DNA of 64,000 bases from Vitellaria paradoxa (lineage: Eukaryota > Streptophyta > Magnoliopsida > Ericales > Sapotaceae): contig CM034233.1 of the NCBI GenBank assembly GCA_019916065.1, forward strand, positions 44,068,250 to 44,132,249, given 5' to 3'. Within the stretch, counting starts at the first letter, position 1; every line of letters starts with the position of its first letter. The notes under the pieces were generated by a model, which saw only the letters and a list, made by a program, of their open reading frames with translations, was not told the origin of the DNA and did not search any database. Positions 54,681 to 64,000 of this stretch are shown piece by piece. The position numbers and the translations under genes are program-made.

Positions 54681-55330
54681 ATGGTTCGATCCTATGCCGC
54701 GTTTACATGGTTGGCCAACACGGAGAAAGCCTTGACTGTTAAAAGGAAGGCAAGAGAGCAAACACTCACAAAACTCGAAGCAGCTAAGGATAATGCGGTG
54801 ATAGCTAAGGTTGAGAAGGAGGAGGTTCTCAGGCATGAACGAAAGATGATTGAAGAAAACAAAAGCTTGAGAACCGAGCGAGCTAGTCTTTTCAAGGAGC
54901 TCAAGTCTGAAAAAGCTTTCAGGGCTACTGCCTAGTGACAGATTGAAGAGCTCACTGAAGAGCTCAAAAATGTAAAGGATACAGCCATTGCTAACTTCAA
55001 AAGCACGAATGATTTCTAGGCGCTGATCATGCCTGTGTTCTTACAAGGGTTTGACTATTGTAAAGATAAGTTTGCCACCCCCTTTCTAGACTTGGACATA
55101 TCTAAAATCAAGCTCGGGCAAGCCGCTGCTAAAGAAAAGTAGGGAAATGAAGATGACAATGGGGTAGGAGATGAAGTGGTGGTCGAAGAACACGCCCAAG
55201 ACATTAATCAAGTTACGGAGACCATAGAAACGAACATTTAAGCTAAAAATACTAGTGGTGCTCTAGCAACCATCAACAAAGAATCGGTCGAAGGCAGAGT
55301 TCAAAACATTGCTGATCCTGCTATATAAAT
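54681..55330 (+). pseudogene. C-terminal coiled-coil part of the same element
   Basis: 54681-54935 is an Ala/Lys/Glu-rich heptad-like segment (TLTKLEAAKDNAVIAKVEKE), followed after stops by FLQGFDYCKDKFATPFLDLD and an acidic tail. Such a coiled coil plus an F..GF..C...-type motif is usual after the PF04195 region. Decayed. Confidence 0.55.
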
Positions 55331-55635
55331 TTCCTTTCCATGCTCTTCTTTCTTTTTGTTTGAGATGTAATTTCAAAGTTTGTAATTTGAAACTTCCGCC
55401 AATCCTTTTGTATGAACGGAAGAGCCTTTTGAATCTAATGAAGTTTTTAAGCTCTTTCTTTTTCACTTATATTGATATTGAGTCTTAGTCACTGGCTTCT
55501 TCTTATTCATTTTTTTTTTGGTTGAAATGTGCTCTAAGTTTAACAAATGAACTTATTTTCTGAAGTTATGTAGTAATGAGTTTATGTTGGCATATTGCAC
55601 CTTTGTGTCAAATAACACTCATTCTGCTTTTGATT

Positions 55636-56070
55636 TTATAAGCCATCTTTACGCTGCTCAGCCACATAAGCTGAGCAAGATCTTTGCACCACTCGATCAT
55701 GTGAACTGAGTAGGGATCCTTGCCTTTTCTTGACAACTAGCCTCATGAGCCATCTTGACATTGCTCGACCTCGTGAGCCAAGTAGGATCTCTGTTCTGTT
55801 CGGTTGTGTGAACTGAGCAAGAATTCTTGGCATATTTTGGCATTGGCCTCATGAGCTGTCTTTGTGCTGCTTGACCACATGAGCCGAGCAGGATCTTTGC
55901 TCTGCTTGGTTATGTGAATAGAGTAGGAATTCTTACCATATTTTGGCATTGGCCTTGTAAGCCATGAACCTCCTGACCCATTTTTATGCTGTTCGGTCAC
56001 ATGAGCTGAACAGGATCTTTACTTTGCTCGGTCACGTGAATTGAGCAGGAATTCTTTGGTAGTCGAAGCA
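55636..56070. repeat. Tandem array, ~107-125-bp unit, four copies
   Basis: Units start at about 55641, 55748, 55856 and 55970 with (GAGCC)ATCTTTACGCTGCTCG-like text, and share CACATGAGC(T/C)GAGCA and GGAATTCTTGGCA. Diverged copies; opposite-strand frames here are repeat artefacts. Confidence 0.8.
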
Positions 56071-56370
56071 TTCATTGCGGTAGTTGTTCACCATAGTAGA
56101 ATTGATCTCATAAAAACATGCCAAAAAAGTGTCTTTTATTGATAATCAAATATAATTACAAAAAATAATTCCTCAGACATAATACTTTCGTAGGTGCTTC
56201 GCATGCCATGGGTGAGGTAGTTTCTTGCCCCCAAGTGCCTTGAGTTTGTAAGTTCATTTTCTAGCAGATCCCAACACCTCATATGAACCTTTTTAATTTG
56301 GCTTGAGCTTCCCTTACTGCGGATTCCTTGTAGACCACTTCACTATTTCCAGCACAATTCTCTGGAGAAG

Positions 56371-58200
56371 CGTCCTCAGTGGCGGATCAGGCCCAAGTCC
56401 CTTGGAAGCGGTGCTGGAGAGGGTGAGAGCCCCGTCGTGCTCGGACCCTGTCACACCATGAGCTGCTATTAGCGAGTCAGGTTGTTTGGGAATGCAGCCC
56501 CAATCAGGTGGTAAATTTCGTCCAAGGCTAAATATGGGCAAGAGACCAATAGTAAACAAGTGCCGTGAGGGAAAGATGAAAAGGACTTTGAAAAAAGAAT
56601 CAAAGAGTGCATGAAATTGTCAGGAGGGAAGCGGATGGGGGTCGGTGATGTGTTCGGTCAGATGTGGAATAGCGGTAGTTGGTCTGTTGATCGACTTGGG
56701 GCGTGGACCGGTGCGGATTAGGGTGGAGGCCAAAGCTCGGGCAGTCCTAAAGCTTGTGAAGATGCCTTTTGCCTCGATTGTGGCTGGTAGCGCACACCTC
56801 TGGTGTGCTTCAGCATCTGCACACACCCAGCATCGGCTAATGGGCTCCCCATTCAGCCGGTCTTGAAACACAGACCAATGAGTCTGACATGTGTGCGAGT
56901 CAACGGGCGAGTAAACCCGTAAGGCATAAGGAAGCTGATTGGTGGGATGCCCTAGTGGGTTGCACCACCGACCGACCTTGATCTTTTGCAAAGGGTTTGA
57001 GAGTGAGCATGCCTGTCGAGAGCCAAAAGATGGTGAACTGTGCCTGAGTGGGGCGAAGCCAGAGGAAACTCTAGTGGAGGCCCGCAGCGTTACTAACGTG
57101 CAAATCGTTCATTTGACTCGGGTATAGGGGTGAAAGACTAATCGAATTGTCTAATAGCTAGTTCCCTCCAAAGTTTCCCTCAGGATAGTTGGAGCCCGGG
57201 TGCGAGTTCTCTTGGGTAAAGCCAATGATTAGAGGCATCAGGGGCGCAACACCCTCGACCTATTCTCAAATTTTAAATAGGTAGGACGGTGCGACTGCTC
57301 TGTTGACCCGTGCCACGGAATCGAGAGCTCCAAGTGGGCCATTTTTGGTAAGCAGAACTGGCGATGCGGGATGAACTGGAAGTCGGGTTATGGTGCCCAA
57401 CTGTGCGCTAAGCTAGAACCCACAAAGGGTGTTAGTCGATTAAGATAGCAGGACAGTGGTCATGGAAGTCGAAATCTGCTAAGGAGTGTGCAACAACTCA
57501 CCTACCGAATCAACTAGCCCCGAAAATGGATGGTGATGAAGCACGCGACCTATACCCGGCTGTCGAGGTAACTGCCAGGCCCCGATAAGTTGGAAGATGC
57601 AGCAGTCACTGCAAAACCTTGGGCATGAGCCCGGGCAGAGCAGTCGTTGGTGCAGATCTTGGTGGTAATAGCAAATATTCAAATGAGAACTTTGAAGGCC
57701 GAAGAGGGGAAAGGTTCCATGTGAATGGCGCTTGCACATGGGTTAGTTGATCCTAAGAGTCGGGGGAAGCCCGACAGAGAGCACGTTCAGTGCAAGCATC
57801 AAAAAGGAATCGAGTTAAAATTCCTAAACCAGGACGTGGTGGCTGATGGCAACGTTAGGGAGTCTGGAGACGTCGGTAGGGGCTTTAGGAAGAGTTATCT
57901 TTTCTATTTAACAGCCTGCCCACCCTAAAAACGGCTCAGCTAAAGGTAGCGTCCAGTGATTGGAAGAGCACCACACATCACGTGGTGTCTGGTGCGCCCT
58001 CGACAACCCTGGAAAATTTGGAGGACTAAGTGCCTCCCACGCTCGGTTATACTTATAACCACATCAGGTCCCTAAGGTGAGCAGCCTCTGGTTGATGGAA
58101 CAATGTAGGCAAGGGAAGTCGACAAACTGAATTCGTAACTTCAGGAAAATGATTGGCTCTAAGGGCTGGGCACCAGGGTCCAGTCCCGAGCCCGTCGGCT
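56371..58200 (+). pseudogene. 25S rRNA fragment, decayed
   Basis: Begins at TCTGGAGAAGCGTCCTCAGT (matching 59122) and follows 25S order: GGGAATGCAGCCC, GAGGGAAAGATGAAAAGGAC, GATCTTTTGCAAAGGGTTTG, GAAGCCAGAGGAAACTC, GACCTATTCTCAAATTTTAAA, AAGGAGTGTGCAACAACTCA, GATCCTAAGAGTCGGGGGAA, GGAACAATGTAGGCAAGGGA, then CCCGAGCCCGTCGGCT. The first ~100 nt and the 3' half of 25S are missing. Many C-to-T and G-to-A changes from the conserved sequence. At 58200 it joins 18S directly. Confidence 0.93.
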
Positions 58201-58277
58201 GCCCGTCACTCCTACCGATTGAATGGTTCGGTTAAGTGTTAGGATCGCGGCGACGTGGGTAGTTCGCTACCAGCGAT

Positions 58278-58338
<61 letters not shown>

Positions 58339-58365
58339 TTAGGTGAACCTGCGGAAGGATCATTG
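58201..58365 (+). pseudogene. 18S rRNA 3' end
   Basis: GCCCGTCACTCCTACCGATT... GAGGAAGGAGAAGTCGTAAC ...GAACCTGCGGAAGGATCATTG, the last ~165 nt of 18S. It has substitutions in nearly invariant positions (GTTTCCTTAGGTG where GTTTCCGTAGGTG is universal). It is fused on its left to 25S, not to upstream 18S. Confidence 0.95.
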
Positions 58366-58581
58366 TCGAAACCTGCGAAGCAGAACAACCCGTGAACTTG
58401 TATAACAACCACCGGGGGTCCTTATGGCTCTTTGTGCCCCTTGCTAGGTGCACTCCTGAATTGCGTTGCCTCGGCTAAAAAAAACCCCAACGCAAATTGC
58501 ATCAAGGAACTTTATAAAAGAAGTGCCCCCTGCTCTGTTCACGAGTGAAGTTGTGGGGGCTAGCTGTATCTTTTCATGAAC
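58366..58581 (+). other. ITS1
   Basis: Between the 18S end and 5.8S; starts TCGAAACCTGC and contains CAACGCAAATTGCATCAAGGAA, a decayed form of the conserved plant ITS1 core GGCGC...AAGGAA. Confidence 0.88.
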
Positions 58582-58743
58582 ATAACGACTCATGGCAATG
58601 GATATCTCAACTCTCGCATCGATGCAGAATGTAGCAAAATGCAATACTTGGTGTGAATTGCAAAATCCTGTGAACCATCGAGTCTTTGAACGCAAGTTGT
58701 GCTTGAAGCCATTAGGCCGAGGGCATGCCTGCCTGGGCATCTC
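58582..58743 (+). pseudogene. 5.8S rRNA, full-length but decayed
   Basis: TGGCAATGGATATCTCAACT... CGATGCAGAATGTAGCAAAATG ... TCGAGTCTTTGAACGCAAGTTG ... GCATGCCTGCCTGGGC, about 162 nt, the usual plant length. Several CpG positions of the conserved 5.8S read TG or CA, and GATGAAGAA reads GATGCAGAA. Judged a pseudogene. Confidence 0.93.
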
Positions 58744-58971
58744 CAATTGCGTCGCCCCCCACCCTGTGCCCACAAGTGGTACTTAGGTCGATGGGGGTGG
58801 ATTTTGGGCCCTTGTGTGCCCTAGTGCACAGTTGCCCCAAATATAAGTCCCGGACGACAAATGTCATGACAAGTGGTGGATGTGGTACCGTTGCATCATG
58901 TCGTGCACATCTTGACCCCTGGGGTTGTTTTGCTTTTGAACTTAAAGCTCCATTTCCACGGAGCCCTGACC
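58744..58971 (+). other. ITS2
   Basis: Contains CGTCGCCCCCCACC at its start and CATGACAAGTGGTGGATGT (the GGTGGT-type helix III region) before 25S. A second, similar copy lies at 61726-61957. Confidence 0.88.
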
Positions 58972-59329
58972 ACAACCCCAGGTCAGGCAGGATTATCTAT
59001 TGAGTTTAAGCATATCAATAAGCAGAGGAAAAGAAACTTTTAAGGATTCCCTTAGTAACGGCGAGCGAACAGGGAATAGCCCAGCTTGAAAATTGTGTAG
59101 CCTTGCCATTTGAATTGTAGTCTGGAGAAGCGTCCTCAGTGGTAGACCAGGCCAAGTCCCCTAGAAGGGAGCTTCGGAGAGGGTGAGACCCCGGTCATGC
59201 CCTGACCCTATTGCACCACGAGGCATTGTTGGCAAGTTAGGTTGTTTGGGAATGCAGCCCCAATTGGGAGGTAAATTCTGTCCAAGGCTAAATATGGGTG
59301 AGAGACCGATAGCAAACAAGTATCGTGAA

Positions 59330-59378
<49 letters not shown>

Positions 59379-59387
59379 ATTGGGAGG
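58972..59387 (+). pseudogene. 25S rRNA 5' end (before solo LTR)
   Basis: ACCCCAGGTCAGGCAGGATT... GAGTTTAAGCATATCAATAA ...; 416 nt of 25S 5' end with C/T decay. It is interrupted at GGGAGG by the solo LTR. Confidence 0.93.
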
Positions 59388-60886
59388 TGATTGGACATCA
59401 ATTGTTACATATTTATATATTCAAATTACACTTGCACACATCATAAAAAGATATAAAATCTATGTTTTGTGCAGATTCCATCTCCATATCTCCAAAGTGG
59501 AATATGTGTTGATTTCCATCACAAAAATAAGAAATTAAGCTACATTGAGGATGTTGAGAAGAAAGCATGCTGCACAGCACATCAAAGGATTGAAGCTATT
59601 TCAGAAGAAGAAGAAAATTCAGTTGAAATCAATGCAAAGAGATCAGAATCACTATTCTGGAAATTTCTGCAGCAGAGGATCATATTCGAATATGGTTTTA
59701 CTGTATTCGAATATAAGCTTCTTCACAGCAACGAATTCCATGTGACCCCAACTTCTCCATGTGATGTAACCTGCAATCCAGGGAGGGCAAATCAGTAAAA
59801 AAAAAATATAGGAGAAAGAAGGAGCCATCATGAGGACTACATTCGGTTAGAGGGAAGAGAGAGGTGGAGAGAGACACGCAAGAAAGCAGAGGAAGTCGGG
59901 AGAGAGAAATTCAGTTTTGTAGAGAGAGTTTTTGAGAGAAATTTTATTGAGAGTTCATAGTTTTACATTTTAATTTCAATTCGGCATTGGAGTTTTTGAG
60001 ATTTACATTTTGAATTCATTTCAATTTCTGTAATCAGATTTTCAGTTCTTAATCCATTAAATTTTCATTTTCAGTTGGAAATGTCTTCAATTCAGATTTC
60101 CATTTCTATTTTTCTTCTCTTTAATATGCTCAGCTAAGTCTTCTTGGGCCAAGGCAAGGGTAATGCCCTTCCAATGAATCTCAAGTGGCTGAACTTCATG
60201 GATTTACTTTGAATTCTTATATTATCAAGTCAATTTATAGCTGGGTGTCTTAGAACTCATTGATTCAAGATCCGATTAATCCAAATTTGTATATCCTATT
60301 GATGAGTTCATAGGTGTTGCTTAACTTAGAACTCTCATGACATTGTTGTATGTGGGTTGCTAGAATTAGAACTCCTATTGTCCTTAAAATAGGTTATGCA
60401 CATTGAGTGTTTAATCCATGGTTTGTTTCAATTGAAATTAATTTTCTAAAAAAAAAATCAGCACAAATTGATTTGGTAATTTATAAACTCTTGACACTTG
60501 AAATTCATTTGGATTGGTATTAAACTTGTCTTGCTTAATTTTTTTTATCACTTAATCTTTAAGTTTAAATTCATTTTGCTTTTGGAAAACTAGTTCAAAA
60601 CCATCAACCAACCAAATCAGATTTTAATTTTCTGTTTCACATTTTTTGTGAGTTGTGTTTTGCCAAATTAATCTCCATTAGAGTCATTCACTTCATTACT
60701 CCCTAGATCCCTGTGGAAATGACCTGGGACTTACCAGTTATTTTGTGCTTCAACCACACCTTGCACTTGGGGGAAAACTTGTCTTGATTTACCTCACTTA
60801 ACATTTTTTTTTAAAATTTGAATTGATAAACTGAATTTTCATCTGAGCTTTTATTTTGGAGTGAGGTAATTAAGTAAGAACAAGCA
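59388..60886 (+). mobile_element. Solo LTR inserted in a 25S pseudogene, 1.5 kb
   Basis: TGATTGGACATCA... to ...GAACAAGCA with perfect GGAGG duplications (59383-59387, 60887-60891). The paralogous 25S copies at about 56622 and 62372 read straight through GGGAGGGAAG, so they show the empty site. Text near 60700 (CCCTGTGGAAATGACCTGGGACTTACC and CTTGCACTTGGGGG) is typical of plant gypsy LTR/leader ends. No internal region, hence solo; orientation inferred. The 110-residue open frame at 59469-59798 lacks motifs. Confidence 0.87.
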
Positions 60887-61650
60887 GGAGGGAAGTGAAT
60901 GGGGGCTGGCGATGTGACCCAATCGGATGAGGAACGGTGGTAGCCCGTCTGCCGATCAACTCAGGGTGTGGACTGATGCGGATTAGGGCGGAGGCCAACA
61001 CTAGGGTAGTCCTAAAGCTTGTGGAGACGCTTTCACCTCGAATGTGGCTAGTAGCGCGCGCCTCTAGTGTGCTTCAGCATCTACGCGCTCCTGTTATCGA
61101 CCAGTGGGCTCCCCATTGGGCCCATCTTTAAACATGGACCAAGGAGTCTGACATGTGTGTGAGTCAACAGGCGAGTAAACTTGTAAGGCATAAGCAAGTT
61201 GATTGGCGGGATGCCCCAGCAGGAAGCACTGTCGGCCGACCTTGATCTTTTGAGAAGGGTTTGAGTGTGAGCATGCTTATCGGGAGTCGAAAGATGGTGA
61301 ACTATGCCTGAGCAGGGCGAAGCCAGAGGAAACTCTGGTGGAGGCCCGCAGCGATACTGACGTGAAAATCGTTCGTCTGACTTAGGTATAGGGGCAAAAG
61401 ACTAATCGAACCATCTAGTAGCTGGTTCCCTCTGAAGTTTCTCTCAGGATAGTTGGAGCCTGGGTGCGAGTTTTATTGGGTAAAGCTAAAGATTAGAGGC
61501 ATAGGGGGCACAATGCCCTTGACCTATTCTCAAACTTTAAATAGGTAGGACGGTGTGGTTGCTTTGTTGAACCGTGCCATAGAATCGAGAGTTCCAAGTG
61601 CGTGCTAACTTGGAACCCACAAAGGGTCTTAGTCAATTAAGACAGTAGGA
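60887..61650 (+). pseudogene. 25S rRNA continuation, with internal deletion
   Basis: Resumes GGAGGGAAGTGAATGGGGGC and parallels 56625-57450. Near 61602 it jumps CCAAGTG to CGTGCTAAC, lacking about 65 nt present in the upstream copy (57331-57412). It ends at about 61650 where it joins 5.8S. Confidence 0.9.
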
Positions 61651-61725
61651 TCTTGTGAACCATCGAGTCTTTGAACACAAGTTGCACTTGAAGCCATTAG
61701 GCTGAGGGCATGCATGCCTAGGCAT
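61651..61725 (+). pseudogene. 5.8S rRNA 3' half
   Basis: TCTTGTGAACCATCGAGTCT ...GCATGCATGCCTAGGCATC. It is fused directly to 25S on the left; the 5' half of 5.8S and all of 18S/ITS1 are missing. Confidence 0.92.
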
Positions 61726-61957
61726 CTCGTATCGTGTCGCCGCCCCACCCTATGACCATAAAGGGTTGTTGGGTCGATGGGGGTGGATTTTGGCCCCTCG
61801 TGTGCCCTAGTGCATAGTCGGCCTAAATATAAGTCTCGGGCGACAAACGTCATGACTAGTGGTGGATGTGATACTGTTGCGTCATGTCGTGCATGTCTTG
61901 ACCCCTCGGGTTGTTTTATTTTTTGCCTTGAAGCACCATTTCCACAGAGCCTTGACC
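61726..61957 (+). other. ITS2, second copy
   Basis: Parallels 58744-58971 (GTCGATGGGGGTGGATTTTG, ACAAACGTCATGACTAGTGG). It differs by scattered substitutions, mostly transitions. Confidence 0.88.
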
Positions 61958-62009
61958 GCGACCCCAGGTCAGGTGGGATTACCCGTTGAGTCAAAGCATA
62001 TCAATAAGT

Positions 62010-62044
<35 letters not shown>

Positions 62045-62330
62045 TGATGAGCGAACCGAGAATAGCTCAGCTTGAAAATCGTGCGGCCTCACTATTTGAA
62101 TTGTAGTCTGGAGAAGCATCCTCAGCAGTGGACCAGGACCAGGCCCCATAGAGGGGGGCGTCGGAGGGGGTGAGAGCCTCGTCGTGCCCGAACCTTGCCG
62201 CACCATGAGGTGTTGTCGGCGAGTCAGGTTGCTTGGGAATGCAGCCCTAATTAGATTGTAAATTTCATCCAAGGCTAAATATGGACGAGTGACCGATAGC
62301 AAATAGGTACCGCAGGGTAAAGACGAAAAT

Positions 62331-62367
<37 letters not shown>

Positions 62368-62430
62368 TGGGAGGGAAGCAGATGTGGGTCGGTGATGCAC
62401 CCCGGTTGGATGTGGAGCGGCAAGCTGCGG
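61958..62430 (+). pseudogene. 25S rRNA 5' end, third copy
   Basis: GCGACCCCAGGTCAGGTGGG ... to CCCCGGTTGGATGTGGAGCGG. About 470 nt; then the sequence changes abruptly to spacer repeats instead of continuing 25S. Confidence 0.92.
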
Positions 62431-62804
62431 GGGCTAGCCAAGCACAAAGCCAAGGGGTGTGCCTGGCTCGAAATCAATGTTTGAGAACAAGGCAAAGGTG
62501 TCCACGAGCAATGCCAAGGGAAATCGAATATGCCACGGGGTGTGGCCAATCCCGTAAGTGACTGGGAGCAAAGCAATGGGGCATGTCATGCCCATTGCCA
62601 AGGGGCATTGGCCAAGCCCCATCGTTGTCAAAGAGGAAGGTAAGGAGGCATGGCAAGCCCTTGGGCTTGTCCATCACGGTGCCAAGGAAATGGTGTGTTT
62701 GCCAGAAGGGCCGTAGGGAGGGCCGTTGCGTCCCAATGCCCATTATGACTCCTCGGCCATCGACAGTGTCCCCTCCTAGCACCCCGAAGAAGGCACAAAG
62801 TGCA

Positions 62805-62819
62805 TATATAATGGGTGGG
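62805..62819 (+). promoter_or_regulatory. Pol I promoter-like motif, copy 1 (diverged)
   Basis: TATATAATGGGTGGG in subrepeat 1. Plant rRNA gene start sites have TATATA(A)GGGGG; this copy has TG in place of GG. Confidence 0.45.
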
Positions 62820-63345
62820 TGTCTTCAGCAAGGTTGGCACCGCATGTCGCGCCCCTTATCACTCACTGAGTGTCCTTGGCATGCGACCTCGAGGTGATGG
62901 ATCAAACCATGGACTTTCCTCGATGTGGGCGGGGGATGACAAAGAGGTATGGCAAGCCCTGTGGGTTGGCACGAGCAACACCATGGGGCGCTAGCAAGCC
63001 ACGGGGCTTGCCAAGCGCAAAGCCAAGGAGTGTGCCCAGCCCCAAAACGGTGTTTGAGAACAAGGTAAAGGTGTCCACGAGCAATGCCAACCCCGTGGGC
63101 GACTGGGAGCAAAACAATGAGGCATGTCACGCCCATTCCCAAGGGGTATTGGCCAAGCCCCATCGGTGTAAAAGAGGAAGGCAAAGAGGCATGGCAGGCC
63201 CTTGGGCTTGTCTATCACGGTGCTAAGGGGGTGGTGTGTTTACCTGAAGGGCCGCGGGGAGGGCCGTTGCGCCCCAATGCCCATTATGACTCCTAGGCCA
63301 TGGGCGGTGTCCCCTTCTGGCAACCCGAAGAAGGCTCGAAACGCA

Positions 63346-63360
63346 TATATAAGGGGGTGG
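63346..63360 (+). promoter_or_regulatory. Pol I promoter-like motif, copy 2
   Basis: TATATAAGGGGGTGG, a near-consensus plant Pol I initiation motif, 541 bp after copy 1. In the spacer of plant rDNA, repeated motifs like this act as spacer promoters. Confidence 0.6.
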
Positions 63361-63923
63361 GTGTCCTCAACAAGGCTGGCACCGCATGCCGCACCCCTCG
63401 GCACGCACCGAGTGTCCTTGGCATGCTCCCCCAAGGTGATGGGGCACACCTTAGGCTTCCCTCGATGTGGGCAGGGGATGACAAAGGGGCATGGCAAGAG
63501 GCATGGCAAGCCCCATGGGTTGGCACGAGCAACGCCACGAGGCGCTAGCTCGCCGCGGGGGCTTGCCAAGCACAAAGCTAAGGGGCATGCCCAGCCTCAA
63601 TACGGTGTTCGAGAACAAGGCAAAGGCGTCCACGGGCAATGCCAAGGGAAATTAAATATGCTACGGGGTGTGGCCAACCCTGTGGACGACTAGGAGCAAA
63701 GTAATGGGACATGTCACGCCCATTACCAAGTGGCATTGGCCAAGCCCCATCGGTGTCAAAGAGGAAGGCAAAGGGGCATGGCAAGCCCTTGGGCTAATCC
63801 ATCACGGTGGCAAGGGGGTGGTGTGTTTGCCCGAAGGGTCGCGGGGAGGGCGTTGCGCCCCAATGCCTGTTATGACTATTCAGCCATGGGCAGTGTGGCA
63901 CCTAAGAGAAGGCTCAAAACGCA

Positions 63924-63938
63924 TATATAAGGGGTGGG
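63924..63938 (+). promoter_or_regulatory. Pol I promoter-like motif, copy 3
   Basis: TATATAAGGGGTGGG, 578 bp after copy 2, close to the window end. Which copy, if any, is a gene promoter rather than a spacer promoter cannot be told because the next 18S is outside the window. Confidence 0.6.
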
Positions 63939-64000
63939 TGTCCTCATCAGGGCTGGCACCGATGCCGCGCACCCCTAGCACTCACCGAGTGTCCTTGGCA

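Larger units (their letters stand above)
62431..64000 (+). repeat. rDNA intergenic-spacer subrepeats (~540-580-bp unit)
   Basis: Landmarks recur: GTTTGAGAACAAGG or GTTCGAGAACAAGG at about 62479, 63051, 63607; GCATTGGCCAAGCCCCATCG-type text at about 62604, 63147, 63734; GAGTGTCCTTGGCATGC at about 62868, 63411. The unit is GC-rich (GGCATGGCAAGCCC motifs). Many overlapping open frames on both strands are by-products of GC-rich repeats. Spacer identity is inferred from adjacency to 25S and the promoter-like motifs. Confidence 0.75.

Noticed and set aside
56620..59003. Open frames in rRNA fragments
   Set aside because: They lie in 25S/5.8S/ITS-derived sequence; not protein genes.
62434..63930. 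Many overlapping 60-163-residue open frames on both strands
   Set aside because: GC-rich spacer subrepeats with few stops; frames recur with the repeat and match no known protein.

Overview
The window is nuclear DNA from a flowering plant. The evidence is a GT-AG split housekeeping gene, plant-type LTR retrotransposons, LINEs, Helitrons, hAT and PIF/Harbinger elements, and decayed 18S/5.8S/25S rDNA. I cannot name the species.

The one intact host gene is an ABCE (RNase L inhibitor, ribosome-recycling ATPase) gene on the + strand. It runs from ATG at 805 to TGA at 49413 in 11 exons that join to an uninterrupted 605-residue protein (1818 nt). All ten introns are GT-AG. Seven introns are 86-261 bp, but intron 1 (11.3 kb), intron 5 (12.2 kb) and intron 9 (22.4 kb) are huge and made largely of nested transposons. 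A telo-box and a TATA-like motif lie just upstream of the ATG.

Intron 1 holds a head-to-tail Helitron-like array interrupted by a degenerate minus-strand LINE. Intron 5 holds a hAT MITE with a perfect 8-bp target duplication, a foldback element with a tRNA-like A box, and a 6.66-kb LTR element with perfect CCCAT duplications. That LTR element carries a 5'-truncated LINE and a 2.9-kb minus-strand Helitron-like insertion. The empty site for this insertion is preserved in a related retroelement at about 40.2 kb. Intron 9 holds a deleted 2.0-kb copia element, two head-to-head LTR-element relics (one with a nested small LTR element and a PIF/Harbinger MITE), and a minus-strand relative of the intron-5 retroelement. 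That relative contains a hAT element and a 5.06-kb Reina-like chromovirus.

Downstream of the gene, 50-56.3 kb is AT-rich spacer followed by a relic of a 'putative gypsy type transposon' (PF04195-like) gene with a short tandem array. From 56.37 kb to the end lies scrambled, decayed rDNA: 25S fragment, 18S 3' end, ITS1, 5.8S, ITS2, 25S (split by a 1.5-kb solo LTR), 5.8S 3' end, ITS2, 25S fragment. It ends in about 1.6 kb of intergenic-spacer subrepeats, each with a TATATAAGGGG-type Pol I promoter-like motif.

I see no evidence of a wholly new biological system. The best signals are the transposon-inflated but intact ABCE gene, the Helitron insertion proven by a paralogous empty site, and the rearranged rDNA with repeated spacer promoters.
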